From Pacificimonas aurantium (GTDB taxonomy: Bacteria > Pseudomonadota > Alphaproteobacteria > Sphingomonadales > Sphingomonadaceae), in NCBI RefSeq assembly GCF_020092905.1, contig NZ_JAGSGB010000001.1:496001-560000 (forward strand): DNA of 64,000 nt. The letters run 5' to 3'. The position numbers and the translations under genes were made by a program. Below the pieces are notes generated by a model. It did not search any database and was not told the origin of the DNA. It worked only from the letters and a program-made list of their open reading frames with translations. This document shows, in pieces, positions 37,549-45,797 of this stretch (positions are counted from its first letter, which is position 1; every line of letters begins with the position of its first letter).

Positions 37549-37705
37549 CACCCGCCAGCGGCAGGAGGAAAGAAAAGATCCGTCTTGGAGGGCAGGCACG
37601 CCATGCGACGAAGCTTGGCCAGAGAATCCAACATTACAAGGGTGGGAGGGTGACGCAGCCGCCGGCGCGCCCCATGTGGACCCCGAACGAAGAGGAGACC
37701 CGCCC

Positions 37706-38020
37706 ATGTACATCGCCATGAACCGCTTTCGTATCGCGAAGGGCAGCGAAGCCGACTTCGAACAGGTCTGGCGCGAGCGCGACACCTATCTGGACGGTGT
37801 GCCGGGCTACCGCGAATTCCAGCTGCTGCGCGGGCCCGAGCGGGACGACCATGTGCTCTATGCGACGCACACGGTATGGGACAGCGAAGACGCGTTCCTG
37901 GCGTGGACCAAGTCCGAGGCCTTTCGGGCGGCGCACCGCAATGCCGGCGACAACCGCGCCATGTATCTCGGCCACCCGGAACTGGAAGGTTTCACCGCCA
38001 TCCTCGACTCGACCAGCTAG
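37706..38020 (+). CDS. IsdG/ABM-fold heme-degrading monooxygenase
   Basis: A 104 aa ferredoxin-fold protein of the antibiotic-biosynthesis-monooxygenase superfamily. It has the three residues that define IsdG-type heme oxygenases at matching spacing: Asn6 (MYIAMN), Trp67 (FLAWTKSEAF) and His77 (FRAAHR), compared with N7/W66/H76 of IsdG as I recall it. It should open heme to release iron, in the cytoplasm. AGAGGAGA lies 7 bases before the ATG, so the upstream reading frame (to 37454) is not used. It sits alone with no heme-uptake genes around it. Similar residues can occur in non-heme ABM proteins, so activity is inferred. Confidence 0.8.
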   Translation: MYIAMNRFRIAKGSEADFEQVWRERDTYLDGVPGYREFQLLRGPERDDHVLYATHTVWDSEDAFLAWTKSEAFRAAHRNAGDNRAMYLGHPELEGFTAILDSTS

Positions 38021-38154
38021 GCTTGTCGGCGCGGTAGATATCCTTCGCGGACGAAATGTCCCGCCATGAAACGATCGGGCGGACGCGGGAATTGAACAGG
38101 AAAGTGGCCAGGCGCGCGGCGCCGGTCGTTCACCCGAGTTCGAAAGGTTTCATC

Positions 38155-38757
38155 ATGAAAGTTCTTATCGCAGGCGCCACCGGACATACCGGCCTCCGTC
38201 TTACCCGCCAGCTGGCGGAGGCGGGGCACACCCCGGTCGCCCTGGTACGCGAAAGCTCCGACACCAGCTCCCTTCCCGAAGGTACGGAGCTGAGGCAGGG
38301 CGACCTGACCGACCTGCAAGGGGGCGAGTGCGACGGCGTCGAAGCGGTGGTCTTCGCCGCCGGCTCCGGCAGCAGCACCGGACCCGACATGACCGACAAG
38401 GTCGACCGCGACGGCGCCAAACGGCTGGTCGACATCGCGGCGAAGTCGGATGCGGACAAGTTCATCATGCTGAGCGCCGTCGGCGCCGGTAATCCGCCCT
38501 TCGAAGGCGATCTTGCCCATTATATGGACGCCAAGCACGAGGCCGACGAGCATCTGATGGCGTCGGGGCTGACCTACACCATCGTGCGCCCCGTGGCGCT
38601 GACCCAGGAAGACGGCGACCGGAAGGTACGCCTGGGCGACGACGTCGATGTCGAGGGCAAGGCCGCGCGCGGCGACGTCGCGGCGATCATGGCGCAGGCG
38701 CTGGTCGATCCGCGACTGGAAAACCGCGCCTTTCACATGGAATCACTTGCCGCCTAA
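38155..38757 (+). CDS. NAD(P)-binding (atypical SDR, YhfK/YwnB-like) protein
   Basis: A 200 aa Rossmann-fold protein with the dinucleotide motif GATGHTG at residues 7-13, a second-strand basic residue (LVRESSD), then GDLTD and the atypical-SDR segment MLSAVGAGNPP. The active-site Tyr/Lys pair of classical SDRs is replaced by YMDAKHEADEHL (YxxxK retained). GAAAGG precedes the ATG at 38155. Family members are annotated as NAD-dependent epimerase-like or sugar/quinone reductases; substrate unknown. Confidence 0.87.
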   Translation: MKVLIAGATGHTGLRLTRQLAEAGHTPVALVRESSDTSSLPEGTELRQGDLTDLQGGECDGVEAVVFAAGSGSSTGPDMTDKVDRDGAKRLVDIAAKSDADKFIMLSAVGAGNPPFEGDLAHYMDAKHEADEHLMASGLTYTIVRPVALTQEDGDRKVRLGDDVDVEGKAARGDVAAIMAQALVDPRLENRAFHMESLAA

Positions 38758-38834
38758 ACTCGCAAGCCAACTTCACCGCGCCTCGATCCCCCGCTAGGCT
38801 GCGCCCTCGGCGCCGGCTGGCGGGAGGGTCGAAC

Positions 38835-39248
38835 ATGCGCAAACAGGCGAAGGCGGTTTATGGCTGGCTGAACCAGCAACACATCATGCAGCGCGAGGAG
38901 TATCGCGCCGCCGTCGACAGCCTGAACCTGTTCTTCGGGGCCATTGTCGGCGTCGCCTTCGCGCGGATCGAGAGCATGGCGACGGCGGACTATACTCTCC
39001 TTCTGGTCATGACGGCGGTGCTAATCGCCGCCATCCTGACCGTCGCGAACAGTCGCCGCCGTCTCTACAGCGCCTTCGGCATGCTGCTGATGTTCGCAGC
39101 ATATCATTATCTGTTCATCTACGAGGAAGCCGTCGGCGCCATCCCCGAAACCCTGTTTCCAACGCTGTGCGTCTGGGGTGCATTGATGCTGCTGTACGAA
39201 TTCAGCCCCCGCGAGCGGGACCGCGCGCCTACCGATCCGGCTGACTAG
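38835..39248 (+). CDS. Hypothetical membrane protein
   Basis: A 137 aa protein with an amphipathic N-terminus and about four hydrophobic segments (near 30-45, 52-70, 78-95 and 105-122), ending in a charged tail. I do not recognise the family. GGGAGGG precedes the ATG. Its end overlaps the end of the convergent serine hydrolase gene by 20 bases. No function can be proposed. Confidence 0.7.
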   Translation: MRKQAKAVYGWLNQQHIMQREEYRAAVDSLNLFFGAIVGVAFARIESMATADYTLLLVMTAVLIAAILTVANSRRRLYSAFGMLLMFAAYHYLFIYEEAVGAIPETLFPTLCVWGALMLLYEFSPRERDRAPTDPAD

Positions 39249-40473
39249 CGACCGCGGAAGAGGGCAATGCCTCAGCCCCCGTCGTGAGGAACTGCTCGAT
39301 CGCCGCGTTGAATTCCTGACCGCGGTCGGAATTGGTCATGAAGACAAAGCCCATGCGCCGCTGCGGAAAGATTATGTAGCCCGACTGGAATTCGCCGTTG
39401 TTGCCGCCATGCTCGTAGCGCGTGCCGTAAGGCGTGGGTTCGATGGCGATCCCCAGCCCCCATCCGGTTTCGCCGGTAATCCGGTGATTTTCACTGTCCA
39501 GCGGCACCTGGGTATGTTTGGCGAACATGTCGCGATGCGCCTCGGGCGACAGCCCCTCACCCTCCATCAGGGCGATCAGGAAGCGGGCGAACTCGGGCGC
39601 ATTGGTGTGCAGCCGGCCCGCGGCGCCGAACGTCAGCGGCGTATCGTCGGGATAAGATCGCGGCCATACCTCGTCCGACGGCTCGCGCCCGAAATGTCCG
39701 GTCACCTTATGCTCGGCGACATAGTCGGTGCGGATGAACGAAGACTGCGTCATGCCGAGCGGCTCTGCCACCTCCCGCTGGAACACGCCGTCTAGAGTCG
39801 TCATGTCGGTATCCGTCAGCTTCGCCACGACTTCGGACAGATAGGCGTAGCCTTCACCCGAATAGGTGTAGGTCCCCGGATCGGCCTTCATATACATGGT
39901 GCCACGCTGGATACCCCAGCTCTCCGGCGCCGGGTCGAACCAGCGCCAGTTGGGAAAGCCGGTGCGATGCGACAGCGCCATCCGGGCCGTTATCTCGCGG
40001 TAACGCGGATCGTGAGCCAGCTCCTCCATCGGCAGATATTCGTGCAGCGGCCTGTCGAGGTCGATGATGCCGCGGTCGGCAAGCCGCATCACCATATAGG
40101 CAAAGACGGTCTTCGACATGGAGGCCGCCTCGAAAACGGAGCCGTCCTCAACCGGCCTGCCGGTAGCCGTGTTCGCAAGGCCGCGCGCGTCCTCGTAAAC
40201 GATTTCGCCATCGTCGAAGACGGCCACGGTGAGCCCCGGCATGTCGAGGTCACGCATCTGCCGCTCGACGAAGGCATCGATCTGGCGAACCGAAAGCGGC
40301 TTTCCGCTGGCAGTCACGAAATCGGCGTCCTCGGCCTCCGCAGAGGCCGGAACCTCCGCAGACGCCAGGCGCCCGGGCGCGGCGGCGGGCGCGCAGGCAG
40401 CAACGGCGAGAGCCGACAAGGCGGCGAAAGCAGGCAGGGCGGACAGGGCGCGGCGGCCCGAAATATCAATCAT
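39229..40473 (-). CDS. Serine hydrolase lipoprotein, class C beta-lactamase family
   Basis: A penicillin-binding-protein-fold hydrolase (AmpC/esterase EstB family). From ATG 40473 it is 414 aa with lipobox VAAC (Cys27). The nucleophile motif SMSK is at 118-121; the second motif is Tyr204-Ser-Gly in place of Tyr-x-Asn, and the third is HGG (YEHGGNNGEF). These fit esterase/peptidase members more than true beta-lactamases. A TTG start at 40503 is possible but would bury the signal peptide. A broken relative of the same fold is present at 62506. Confidence 0.87.
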   Translation of the reverse strand: MIDISGRRALSALPAFAALSALAVAACAPAAAPGRLASAEVPASAEAEDADFVTASGKPLSVRQIDAFVERQMRDLDMPGLTVAVFDDGEIVYEDARGLANTATGRPVEDGSVFEAASMSKTVFAYMVMRLADRGIIDLDRPLHEYLPMEELAHDPRYREITARMALSHRTGFPNWRWFDPAPESWGIQRGTMYMKADPGTYTYSGEGYAYLSEVVAKLTDTDMTTLDGVFQREVAEPLGMTQSSFIRTDYVAEHKVTGHFGREPSDEVWPRSYPDDTPLTFGAAGRLHTNAPEFARFLIALMEGEGLSPEAHRDMFAKHTQVPLDSENHRITGETGWGLGIAIEPTPYGTRYEHGGNNGEFQSGYIIFPQRRMGFVFMTNSDRGQEFNAAIEQFLTTGAEALPSSAVASQPDR

Positions 40474-40552
40474 TCCGGCTTGATAGCCGATGAGTACCGT
40501 CAAACCAGAGCGTCCGTCGAACGCCGAGGAGCATTCGTGGAAAAGCGCGCGC

Positions 40553-41572
40553 CTATTTGCGCGCCTGGCCGACGATGCTTTCGGGCAGGTCCTCCCCGAA
40601 AACGCGCTGGTAATATTCCGCCACCAGAGGCCGCTCCAGCTCGTCGCACTTGTTGAGGAAGCTGACGCGGAAGGCGAAGCCCAGATCGCCGAAAATGCCC
40701 GAATTCTGCGCCCAGGTAAGCACGGTCCGGGGGCTCATCACCGTCGAGATGTCGCCGTTCATGAAGCCCTGCCGCGTCAGGTCGGCGACCTGCACCATTC
40801 GCTCGATCTTCTCGCGCCCCTCTCCGCCGGAGAAGGAGTCGCCCGCCTTTGCATGGACGATATCGATCTCGTGATCGGCATCGAGATAGTTGAGCGTCGT
40901 GACGATGTTCCAGCGGTCCATCTGACCCTGGTTGATCTGCTGGGTGCCGTGATAGAGCCCCGACGTATCGCCCAGGCCGATCGTGTTCGACGTGGCGAAC
41001 AGGCGAAAGAACGGGTTCGGCCGGATGACGCGGTTCTGGTCGAGTAGCGTCAGCTTGCCCTCGACCTCAAGGATGCGCTGGATCACGAACATGACGTCGG
41101 GACGGCCGGCATCATATTCGTCGAACACGAGCGCGACCGGATGCTGAAGCGCCCAGGGCAGCAGCCCCTCGCGGAACTCGGTGACCTGCTGGCCGTCGCG
41201 AAGAACGATCGCATCCTTGCCGACCAGGTCGATACGGCTGATATGCGAATCGAGGTTGATGCGGATGCAGGGCCAGTTCAGCCGCGCCGCCACCTGCTCG
41301 ATATGCGTGGACTTGCCGGTGCCGTGATAGCCCTGGACCATGACGCGCCGGTTGAAGGCGAAGCCCGCGAGGATCGCCATCGTCGTGTCGGGATCGAACA
41401 CATAGTCCGGGTCCATGTCGGGCACGCGCTCGTCCGCCTGGCTGAAGGCCGGGATCTTCAGGTCGATATCGACGCCGAAGGTCTGGCGCGCATCGACCTC
41501 CGTGTCGGGCGCGGTCATCAGCGTGGAACTGTCTTCGTTCTGCGCGGTGCTCTGGGCGGGAAGGGTTGCCAT
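40553..41572 (-). CDS. cobS: Cobaltochelatase-type CobS subunit (AAA+ ATPase)
   Basis: CobS is the AAA+ motor of the aerobic cobaltochelatase, working with CobT. The 339 aa protein has an N-terminal part with the [20 protein letters not shown] stretch, Walker [10 protein letters not shown], Walker [11 protein letters not shown] and the sensor region [13 protein letters not shown]. It is preceded by the J-domain protein gene 52 bases upstream, and bolA diverges beyond that, the conserved order. cobT normally follows directly but here lies about 3.1 kb downstream. Confidence 0.93.
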   Translation of the reverse strand: MATLPAQSTAQNEDSSTLMTAPDTEVDARQTFGVDIDLKIPAFSQADERVPDMDPDYVFDPDTTMAILAGFAFNRRVMVQGYHGTGKSTHIEQVAARLNWPCIRINLDSHISRIDLVGKDAIVLRDGQQVTEFREGLLPWALQHPVALVFDEYDAGRPDVMFVIQRILEVEGKLTLLDQNRVIRPNPFFRLFATSNTIGLGDTSGLYHGTQQINQGQMDRWNIVTTLNYLDADHEIDIVHAKAGDSFSGGEGREKIERMVQVADLTRQGFMNGDISTVMSPRTVLTWAQNSGIFGDLGFAFRVSFLNKCDELERPLVAEYYQRVFGEDLPESIVGQARK

Positions 41573-41624
41573 ACGGCTCCTCTAGACGTTTTCGCGGGTC
41601 TGTGCGGCTGGGGAATCTAAGGGT

Positions 41625-42215
41625 TCAGGAAAAGGCGGGGCTGCGCCGCAGTTGCGTATAGGCATCGATCACGGCCTGCAACTCGCCTTCATGCGACCGG
41701 TCGCCGCCGTTCATGTCCGGATGGAAGCGGCGCACCAGCTCCTTGTAGCGGGCGCGGATGTCGCGCATCGAGGCCTTGCGGTCGAGGCCGAACGCCTCGA
41801 GCGCGCGGTGGTCCTCGGGTGACAGGCGAACGCCGCTGTCGGCTGCGGTCTCCGGAAACACGTCGGGACCGAAGCGGCCGCGCATGATGCCGAGCTCGTC
41901 GTCGAACGCACCTGCGTAGGCGTTCGACGCAAAGGCCGAGGTCGCGCGATCCCAGGTGCGCTGGCTCTTGCGCGCGTCGTCCCCGCGCCAGGAATAGCCG
42001 GCGTTGAACTCGCGCACATGGTCGAGACAGAAATACTGCCAGTCGGGGGGACCGTCGCCGCTGCCGCTGCCGGACCGGGGCGCACGGAACTCGCCGGGTT
42101 CCCGGCAGCCGGGGCGTTCGCAGAGCCCGTCGCGCTCGACCCTGCCATGGAACCGCTCGCGGCGGCGGCGGGGCGGGGAATCTTTGTCCGGGCGGCTTCC
42201 GTGTCCTTCGCTCAC
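41625..42215 (-). CDS. J-domain protein (DnaJ-like, C-terminal J domain)
   Basis: A 196 aa co-chaperone-like protein. The N-terminal ~130 residues have a FHGRVERDG motif, a Cys-containing segment (CERPGCREPGEF) and CLDHVREFNAGYSW, all conserved in the alphaproteobacterial family. The J domain is at the C-terminus, with the HPD signature in VRRFHPDMNGGD. GTG at 42215 is taken as the start; the upstream frame is noise from the bolA side. It lies between bolA (divergent) and cobS. It presumably stimulates DnaK, perhaps for CobS/CobT assembly, but this is inferred from position. Confidence 0.85.
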   Translation of the reverse strand: MSEGHGSRPDKDSPPRRRRERFHGRVERDGLCERPGCREPGEFRAPRSGSGSGDGPPDWQYFCLDHVREFNAGYSWRGDDARKSQRTWDRATSAFASNAYAGAFDDELGIMRGRFGPDVFPETAADSGVRLSPEDHRALEAFGLDRKASMRDIRARYKELVRRFHPDMNGGDRSHEGELQAVIDAYTQLRRSPAFS

Positions 42216-42260
42216 CAAGCCCCATATAGGAGCCGAACAGAGCTGTGAAAGGAGCGGATT

Positions 42261-42527
42261 ATGGCAAGCGGACAGGTAGAGGCCGAGATGACCCGGCGGC
42301 TGGAAGCCGCACTGGCGCCGGACCGGCTGACCGTCAAAAACGAGAGCGCGCTGCATGCCGGCCATGCCGGCGACGACGGCAGCGGCGAGAGCCATTTCGC
42401 GGTGGAGATCGCCGCGTCGCGGTTCGAGGGGCTGTCGCGGGTGGCAAGGCAGCGCGCGGTGTTCAACGCGCTCGGCGACCTGATGGACCGGATCCACGCG
42501 CTGCGGATCAAGGCGGAGGCGCCCTGA
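42261..42527 (+). CDS. bolA: BolA family protein
   Basis: A small 88 aa BolA protein; relatives bind monothiol glutaredoxins through iron-sulfur clusters and affect morphology and stress responses. The pattern ALAPDRLTVKNESALHAGHA, SHFAVEIAASRFEGLSRVAR and a C-terminal IHALRIKAEAP is characteristic. The conserved His residues of the family (HAGHA, SHF) are kept. GAAAGGAG precedes the ATG. It diverges from the J-protein gene with only 45 bases between starts. Confidence 0.9.
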   Translation: MASGQVEAEMTRRLEAALAPDRLTVKNESALHAGHAGDDGSGESHFAVEIAASRFEGLSRVARQRAVFNALGDLMDRIHALRIKAEAP

Positions 42528-42555
42528 GCCCGGCCCTATGCGAGTCCGGCCGCTG

Positions 42556-43611
42556 TCAGAACTGGTGGCCGGTGCGGTCGCGCTTGGTAGCCAGATAGCC
42601 CTCGTTGAGCGGCCCATGGCCGGCCACCAGAGGAACGCGCTCGGTCACGTCGATACCGAGCGCCGACAGGCCGCTGACCTTGCCGGGATTGTTGGTAAGG
42701 AGCCGGATCGATGAGACGCCGAGCATCTTCAGCATGGCTGCGGCGATGCCGAAATCGCGCTCGTCGATTTCGAAGCCGAGGCGCAGATTGGCATCGACCG
42801 TGTCATAGCCCTGGTCCTGAAGGGCGTAGGCGCGCAGCTTGTTGATCAGGCCGATGCCGCGCCCCTCCTGCTGGAGATACAGGAGGATGCCGCCGCCGGC
42901 CTCGGTCATCGCCGCAACGGCCGCGTGGAGCTGGTCGCCGCAGTCGCATTTCAGGCTGCCGAGCACGTCCCCGGTGAGGCAGGCGCTGTGCAGCCGGGTC
43001 AGCGGCGTGCCCCGGTCCCAGCGGCCGACGAGAAGCGCGAGATGCTCGGGTCCGCCGGGACTGCGGAAGGCGACGACGCGCCCGTCCTCGGCGCCCTTTA
43101 CCGGCAGCTTCGCGCGGCCGATTTCCCGCAAGGTCTCGGGCGCCCGTAGCGACATGATCTCAGCCGCGGGAACCGACAGCAACTCCGCGTCGGCAGGACG
43201 TGCCGCCCGCACATGCAGGGCAGGCAGCAATCCTGCCAGCTTTGCCGCCTGCAAAGCGGCAGCAGCCAGCGAATCGTCGCCGACCGGCCGGGTGCTGAAC
43301 GGGCCCTTCAGCGGCGAAGACAAGTCGAGAACGGGGTCGGCGACGGCAACCGAGCCGGCCGCGTCGATCCAGTCGGGCCGGGCAAGCCTGACGGCGCGCA
43401 TGCCCGCCGCGGGCCGCTGGTTGGCGAGGTTGAGCGACTGGGCGCGCTTGTCGGTAATGAGGAGGTCGGCGCGGCCGTCGCCGTCGAACAGGGACAGCGC
43501 CTCTTCGGTGGCAAGCTCGACACTGAGCACCGCCAGTCCGTCAGCGCCGCCGATGAGGACGGCGCGGCCGCGTTTCAACTCGTCGAGGACGCGCTCCGCG
43601 GCGACGGACAT
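42556..43611 (-). CDS. ribA: GTP cyclohydrolase II
   Basis: RibA opens GTP to give the first intermediate of riboflavin synthesis. The catalytic core (about residues 150-351) contains the zinc cysteines (CLTGDVLGSLKCDCGDQLH), QEGRGIGLINKLRAYALQD, and LTNNPGKVSGL. Residues 1-150 form a different domain, which replaces the usual fused RibB domain and lacks its acidic metal-binding motif; similar forms occur in sphingomonads. The true start is ATG 43611 (MSVAAERV), 5 bases after the xth stop. The DHBP synthase for the pathway must be elsewhere. Confidence 0.92.
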   Translation of the reverse strand: MSVAAERVLDELKRGRAVLIGGADGLAVLSVELATEEALSLFDGDGRADLLITDKRAQSLNLANQRPAAGMRAVRLARPDWIDAAGSVAVADPVLDLSSPLKGPFSTRPVGDDSLAAAALQAAKLAGLLPALHVRAARPADAELLSVPAAEIMSLRAPETLREIGRAKLPVKGAEDGRVVAFRSPGGPEHLALLVGRWDRGTPLTRLHSACLTGDVLGSLKCDCGDQLHAAVAAMTEAGGGILLYLQQEGRGIGLINKLRAYALQDQGYDTVDANLRLGFEIDERDFGIAAAMLKMLGVSSIRLLTNNPGKVSGLSALGIDVTERVPLVAGHGPLNEGYLATKRDRTGHQF

Positions 43612-43616
43612 GACCT

Positions 43617-44408
43617 TCAGAGCTCCAGCTCGGTGATCAGCGGAATATGGTCGGAGGGCCGGTCCCAGGACCGCGCATCCTCGAGCACCCGGTGGGCCTT
43701 TACCTGGGATTTCAGCTCGGGCGAGACCCAGACATGGTCGAGCCGGCGGCCCCGGTCGGACTTCCTCCAGTCCTTCGCCCGGTAGCTCCACCAGGTGTAG
43801 AGCCGCTCGGGCGCGGCAACGAATTCGCGGCCGATGTCGACCCAGTCGTTGCTGGCGCGCAGCCGTTCCATGGTTTCACATTCGAGCGGCGTATGGCTGA
43901 CGACACCGAGAAGCTGCTTGTGGCTCCAGACGTCGCATTCCAGCGGCGCGATGTTGAAATCGCCCATCATGATCGTCGGCACGTCGAGCGCCTCCGACCA
44001 GCGGATCATGCGCTCATAGAAGTCGAGCTTCTGGCCGAATTTGGGATTTTCCTCGCGATCGGGGACGTCGCCGCCCGCGGGAATATAGACATTCTCCAAA
44101 AGCACGCCGTTCGGAAGGCGAACGCCGATATGCCGCGCCTCGCCATTGTCCTGCCAGTCGTAGCGGCGCTCCTCCTGCAGCGGCACCTTCGAGAGAATGG
44201 CGACGCCGTGGTGCATGGGCTGGCCATGCAGGTAGCGGTGGACATAGCCGGCCTCTTCGAAGTCGGCGTGCGGAAACTGGCTGTCGCGAACCTTCGTTTC
44301 CTGCAGGCAGATGATGTCCGGCGCCTCCGCTTCGATCAGCTGCCCCACGATAGGCAGCCGCGCGCGGACCGAATTGATATTCCAGCTGGCGAGTTTGAGT
44401 GTGGGCAT
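43617..44408 (-). CDS. xth: Exodeoxyribonuclease III (AP endonuclease)
   Basis: A class II AP endonuclease/3'-5' exonuclease for base-excision repair. The family order is intact: LASWNINSVRARLP at the N-terminus, CLQETKV with the metal-binding Glu, MGDFNIAPLECDVW, and the C-terminal RGRRLDHVWVSPEL and SDHIPL. The 263 aa length matches ExoIII. It lies between lolA and ribA, all on the minus strand, with 5 bases to ribA, a usual sphingomonad order. Confidence 0.94.
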   Translation of the reverse strand: MPTLKLASWNINSVRARLPIVGQLIEAEAPDIICLQETKVRDSQFPHADFEEAGYVHRYLHGQPMHHGVAILSKVPLQEERRYDWQDNGEARHIGVRLPNGVLLENVYIPAGGDVPDREENPKFGQKLDFYERMIRWSEALDVPTIMMGDFNIAPLECDVWSHKQLLGVVSHTPLECETMERLRASNDWVDIGREFVAAPERLYTWWSYRAKDWRKSDRGRRLDHVWVSPELKSQVKAHRVLEDARSWDRPSDHIPLITELEL

Positions 44409-44475
44409 GGCCGCCTGCTAGCAGGCGGTCCGTGCCTTTTCCAAGCATCGCGACGCGCCGGAGCGCAGGCACCCC

Positions 44476-45075
44476 TCAGCGGCGGCGGCGCGGCCCGCGC
44501 GGATCGGTGTAGCGAAAGGCGTTTTTCGGCAGGTCGACGTTGAACTTCACGTCGGAGAGGACGACGCGGGTGTTGTTGCCCTGGGAATCGACGACGTTCC
44601 AGCCGTGCAGCAGCAGGTCGCCCGGCGCGGCGCCATCGCGCTCGAAGAACAGAGTGATGATGCCATATTCGGGATGCTTCCGGTCGCGCGCCTCGATCAC
44701 CAGCGCATCGGCCGAGGAGGATTTCACTTCGGCGAACTTGGCCAGCTCGGCATTCGGGTCGAGCAGAACCGAGAGCGGCGTCTCCCCGATGGGATAGCGC
44801 TGCACCTGGTCGACCTCATAGTCGACGACATCGAGGCTGCGCCCGTTCGCGACGACGAGAAGGGGAATGCCCTTCTGATACTGGAAGCGGATCTTTCCGG
44901 GACGCTCCAGATAGAGACGGCCATTGACCGTGCGGCCGTCGGCGCCGGTCTGCGAAAAGCGCGCCGTCATCGTATCGGTCGCCTGCAGGTGCGAGGTGAG
45001 CTGCTGCAGCGTCGCGGAGGCCGGTTGGGCGGCGACTGCGGTCAGCAGCGCAAGCATGGCGAGGAGCTTCTTCAT
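44476..45075 (-). CDS. lolA: Outer-membrane lipoprotein carrier protein LolA
   Basis: LolA ferries lipoproteins across the periplasm from LolCDE to the outer membrane. The 199 aa protein has a signal peptide ending near QPASA, followed by the LolA pattern LQATDTMTARFSQTGADGRTVNG, RPGKIRFQYQKGIPLLVVANG, DYEVDQVQRYPI and LLDPNAEL. The basic tail (RGPRRRR) is short. In related genomes this gene is normally next to ftsK; here about 6.8 kb separates them. Confidence 0.93.
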   Translation of the reverse strand: MKKLLAMLALLTAVAAQPASATLQQLTSHLQATDTMTARFSQTGADGRTVNGRLYLERPGKIRFQYQKGIPLLVVANGRSLDVVDYEVDQVQRYPIGETPLSVLLDPNAELAKFAEVKSSSADALVIEARDRKHPEYGIITLFFERDGAAPGDLLLHGWNVVDSQGNNTRVVLSDVKFNVDLPKNAFRYTDPRGPRRRR

Positions 45076-45125
45076 CTTGATAGAACAGCCTTTGCAACAA
45101 GAACTGGTCCGGGATCTAACAGACC

Positions 45126-45180
45126 CCGGTTGAACGGGATTTGAATTGCGCCGGGATGAACGAAACCGGGCTGAACGAAA
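45126..45180 (+). promoter_or_regulatory. Triple TGAACG repeat upstream of the ECF sigma gene
   Basis: Three near-copies of CCGG-n1-2-TGAACG stand in tandem: TGAACG at 45131, 45156 and 45171. The last two are an exact 15-base tandem (CCGGGATGAACGAAA and CCGGGCTGAACGAAA, one mismatch). A GCTGAACG also occurs upstream of the adhesin at 46633. They lie 75-120 bases before the preferred sigma start and may be sigma -35 elements or binding sites for a regulator. The assignment is an inference. Confidence 0.45.
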
Positions 45181-45254
45181 AGGACCTTTCCCGGCAAGAA
45201 GTTCCGGAGAAAAATACTGGAATCGTCATACAATATGCGCCAAGCGGTACGGCG

Positions 45255-45797
45255 ATGGAACGAAGCGACGATCTGGCAGAGTTGCTGACCGCGCTTGCGA
45301 GCGGCGACCGCAACGCCCTGAGCCCGCTTTATTCCCGTACGTCCGCCAAGCTGTTCGGCGTGATCCTGCCGATCGTGAAAGACCGCGACGAAGCCGAAGA
45401 AATCCTGCAGCAGGTTTATGTCTCCGTCTGGAAGGGCGCGCGCACTTATGACAGCGGCAAGGGCGCGGTGATCACCTGGCTGTGCACCATCGCGCGCAAC
45501 CGCGCCATCGACTGGATGCGCAAGGAAAGCTCGACCCCGCCCTTCGCCATGTGGGACCGGTCGGTCGCCGACCAGTCGCCCAATGCCGAGGCCCTGGCGT
45601 TCCAGGCCGACGAGGAACGCCTTCTGGCCGAGTGCCTCGATTCACTGGAAGACCGGCATCGCAGCGCGATCCACCGCGCCTTTTTCGAAGGCGCAACCTA
45701 TGCAACGCTCGCCAAGCGAGATTCGGTGCCGCTGGGAACGATGAAAAGCCGCATCCGGCGGACGCTTCTGCGGCTGAAAGAGTGTCTGGAGCCATGA
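45255..45797 (+). CDS. ECF sigma factor (SigK-like)
   Basis: A 180 aa extracytoplasmic-function sigma factor with a sigma-2 region (PLYSRTSAKLFGVILPIVKD, then EEILQQVYVSVWK) and a sigma-4 helix-turn-helix (THATLAKRDSVPLGTMKSR-type segment near 150-168). It recruits RNA polymerase to unknown promoters. The overlap with the next gene (RskA-like anti-sigma) is 4 bases, the classic pairing. The ORF is open back to 45141, but its extra N-terminal codons coincide with the TGAACG tandem repeats, so I prefer ATG 45255; starts at 45141 or 45156 remain possible. Confidence 0.87.
   Translation: MERSDDLAELLTALASGDRNALSPLYSRTSAKLFGVILPIVKDRDEAEEILQQVYVSVWKGARTYDSGKGAVITWLCTIARNRAIDWMRKESSTPPFAMWDRSVADQSPNAEALAFQADEERLLAECLDSLEDRHRSAIHRAFFEGATYATLAKRDSVPLGTMKSRIRRTLLRLKECLEP

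Noticed and set aside
37454-37705. An N-terminal extension of the heme monooxygenase in the same frame
   Set aside because: Low-complexity Arg/Gly translation of tandem repeats, and a good ribosome-binding site directly before ATG 37706 gives the normal family length.
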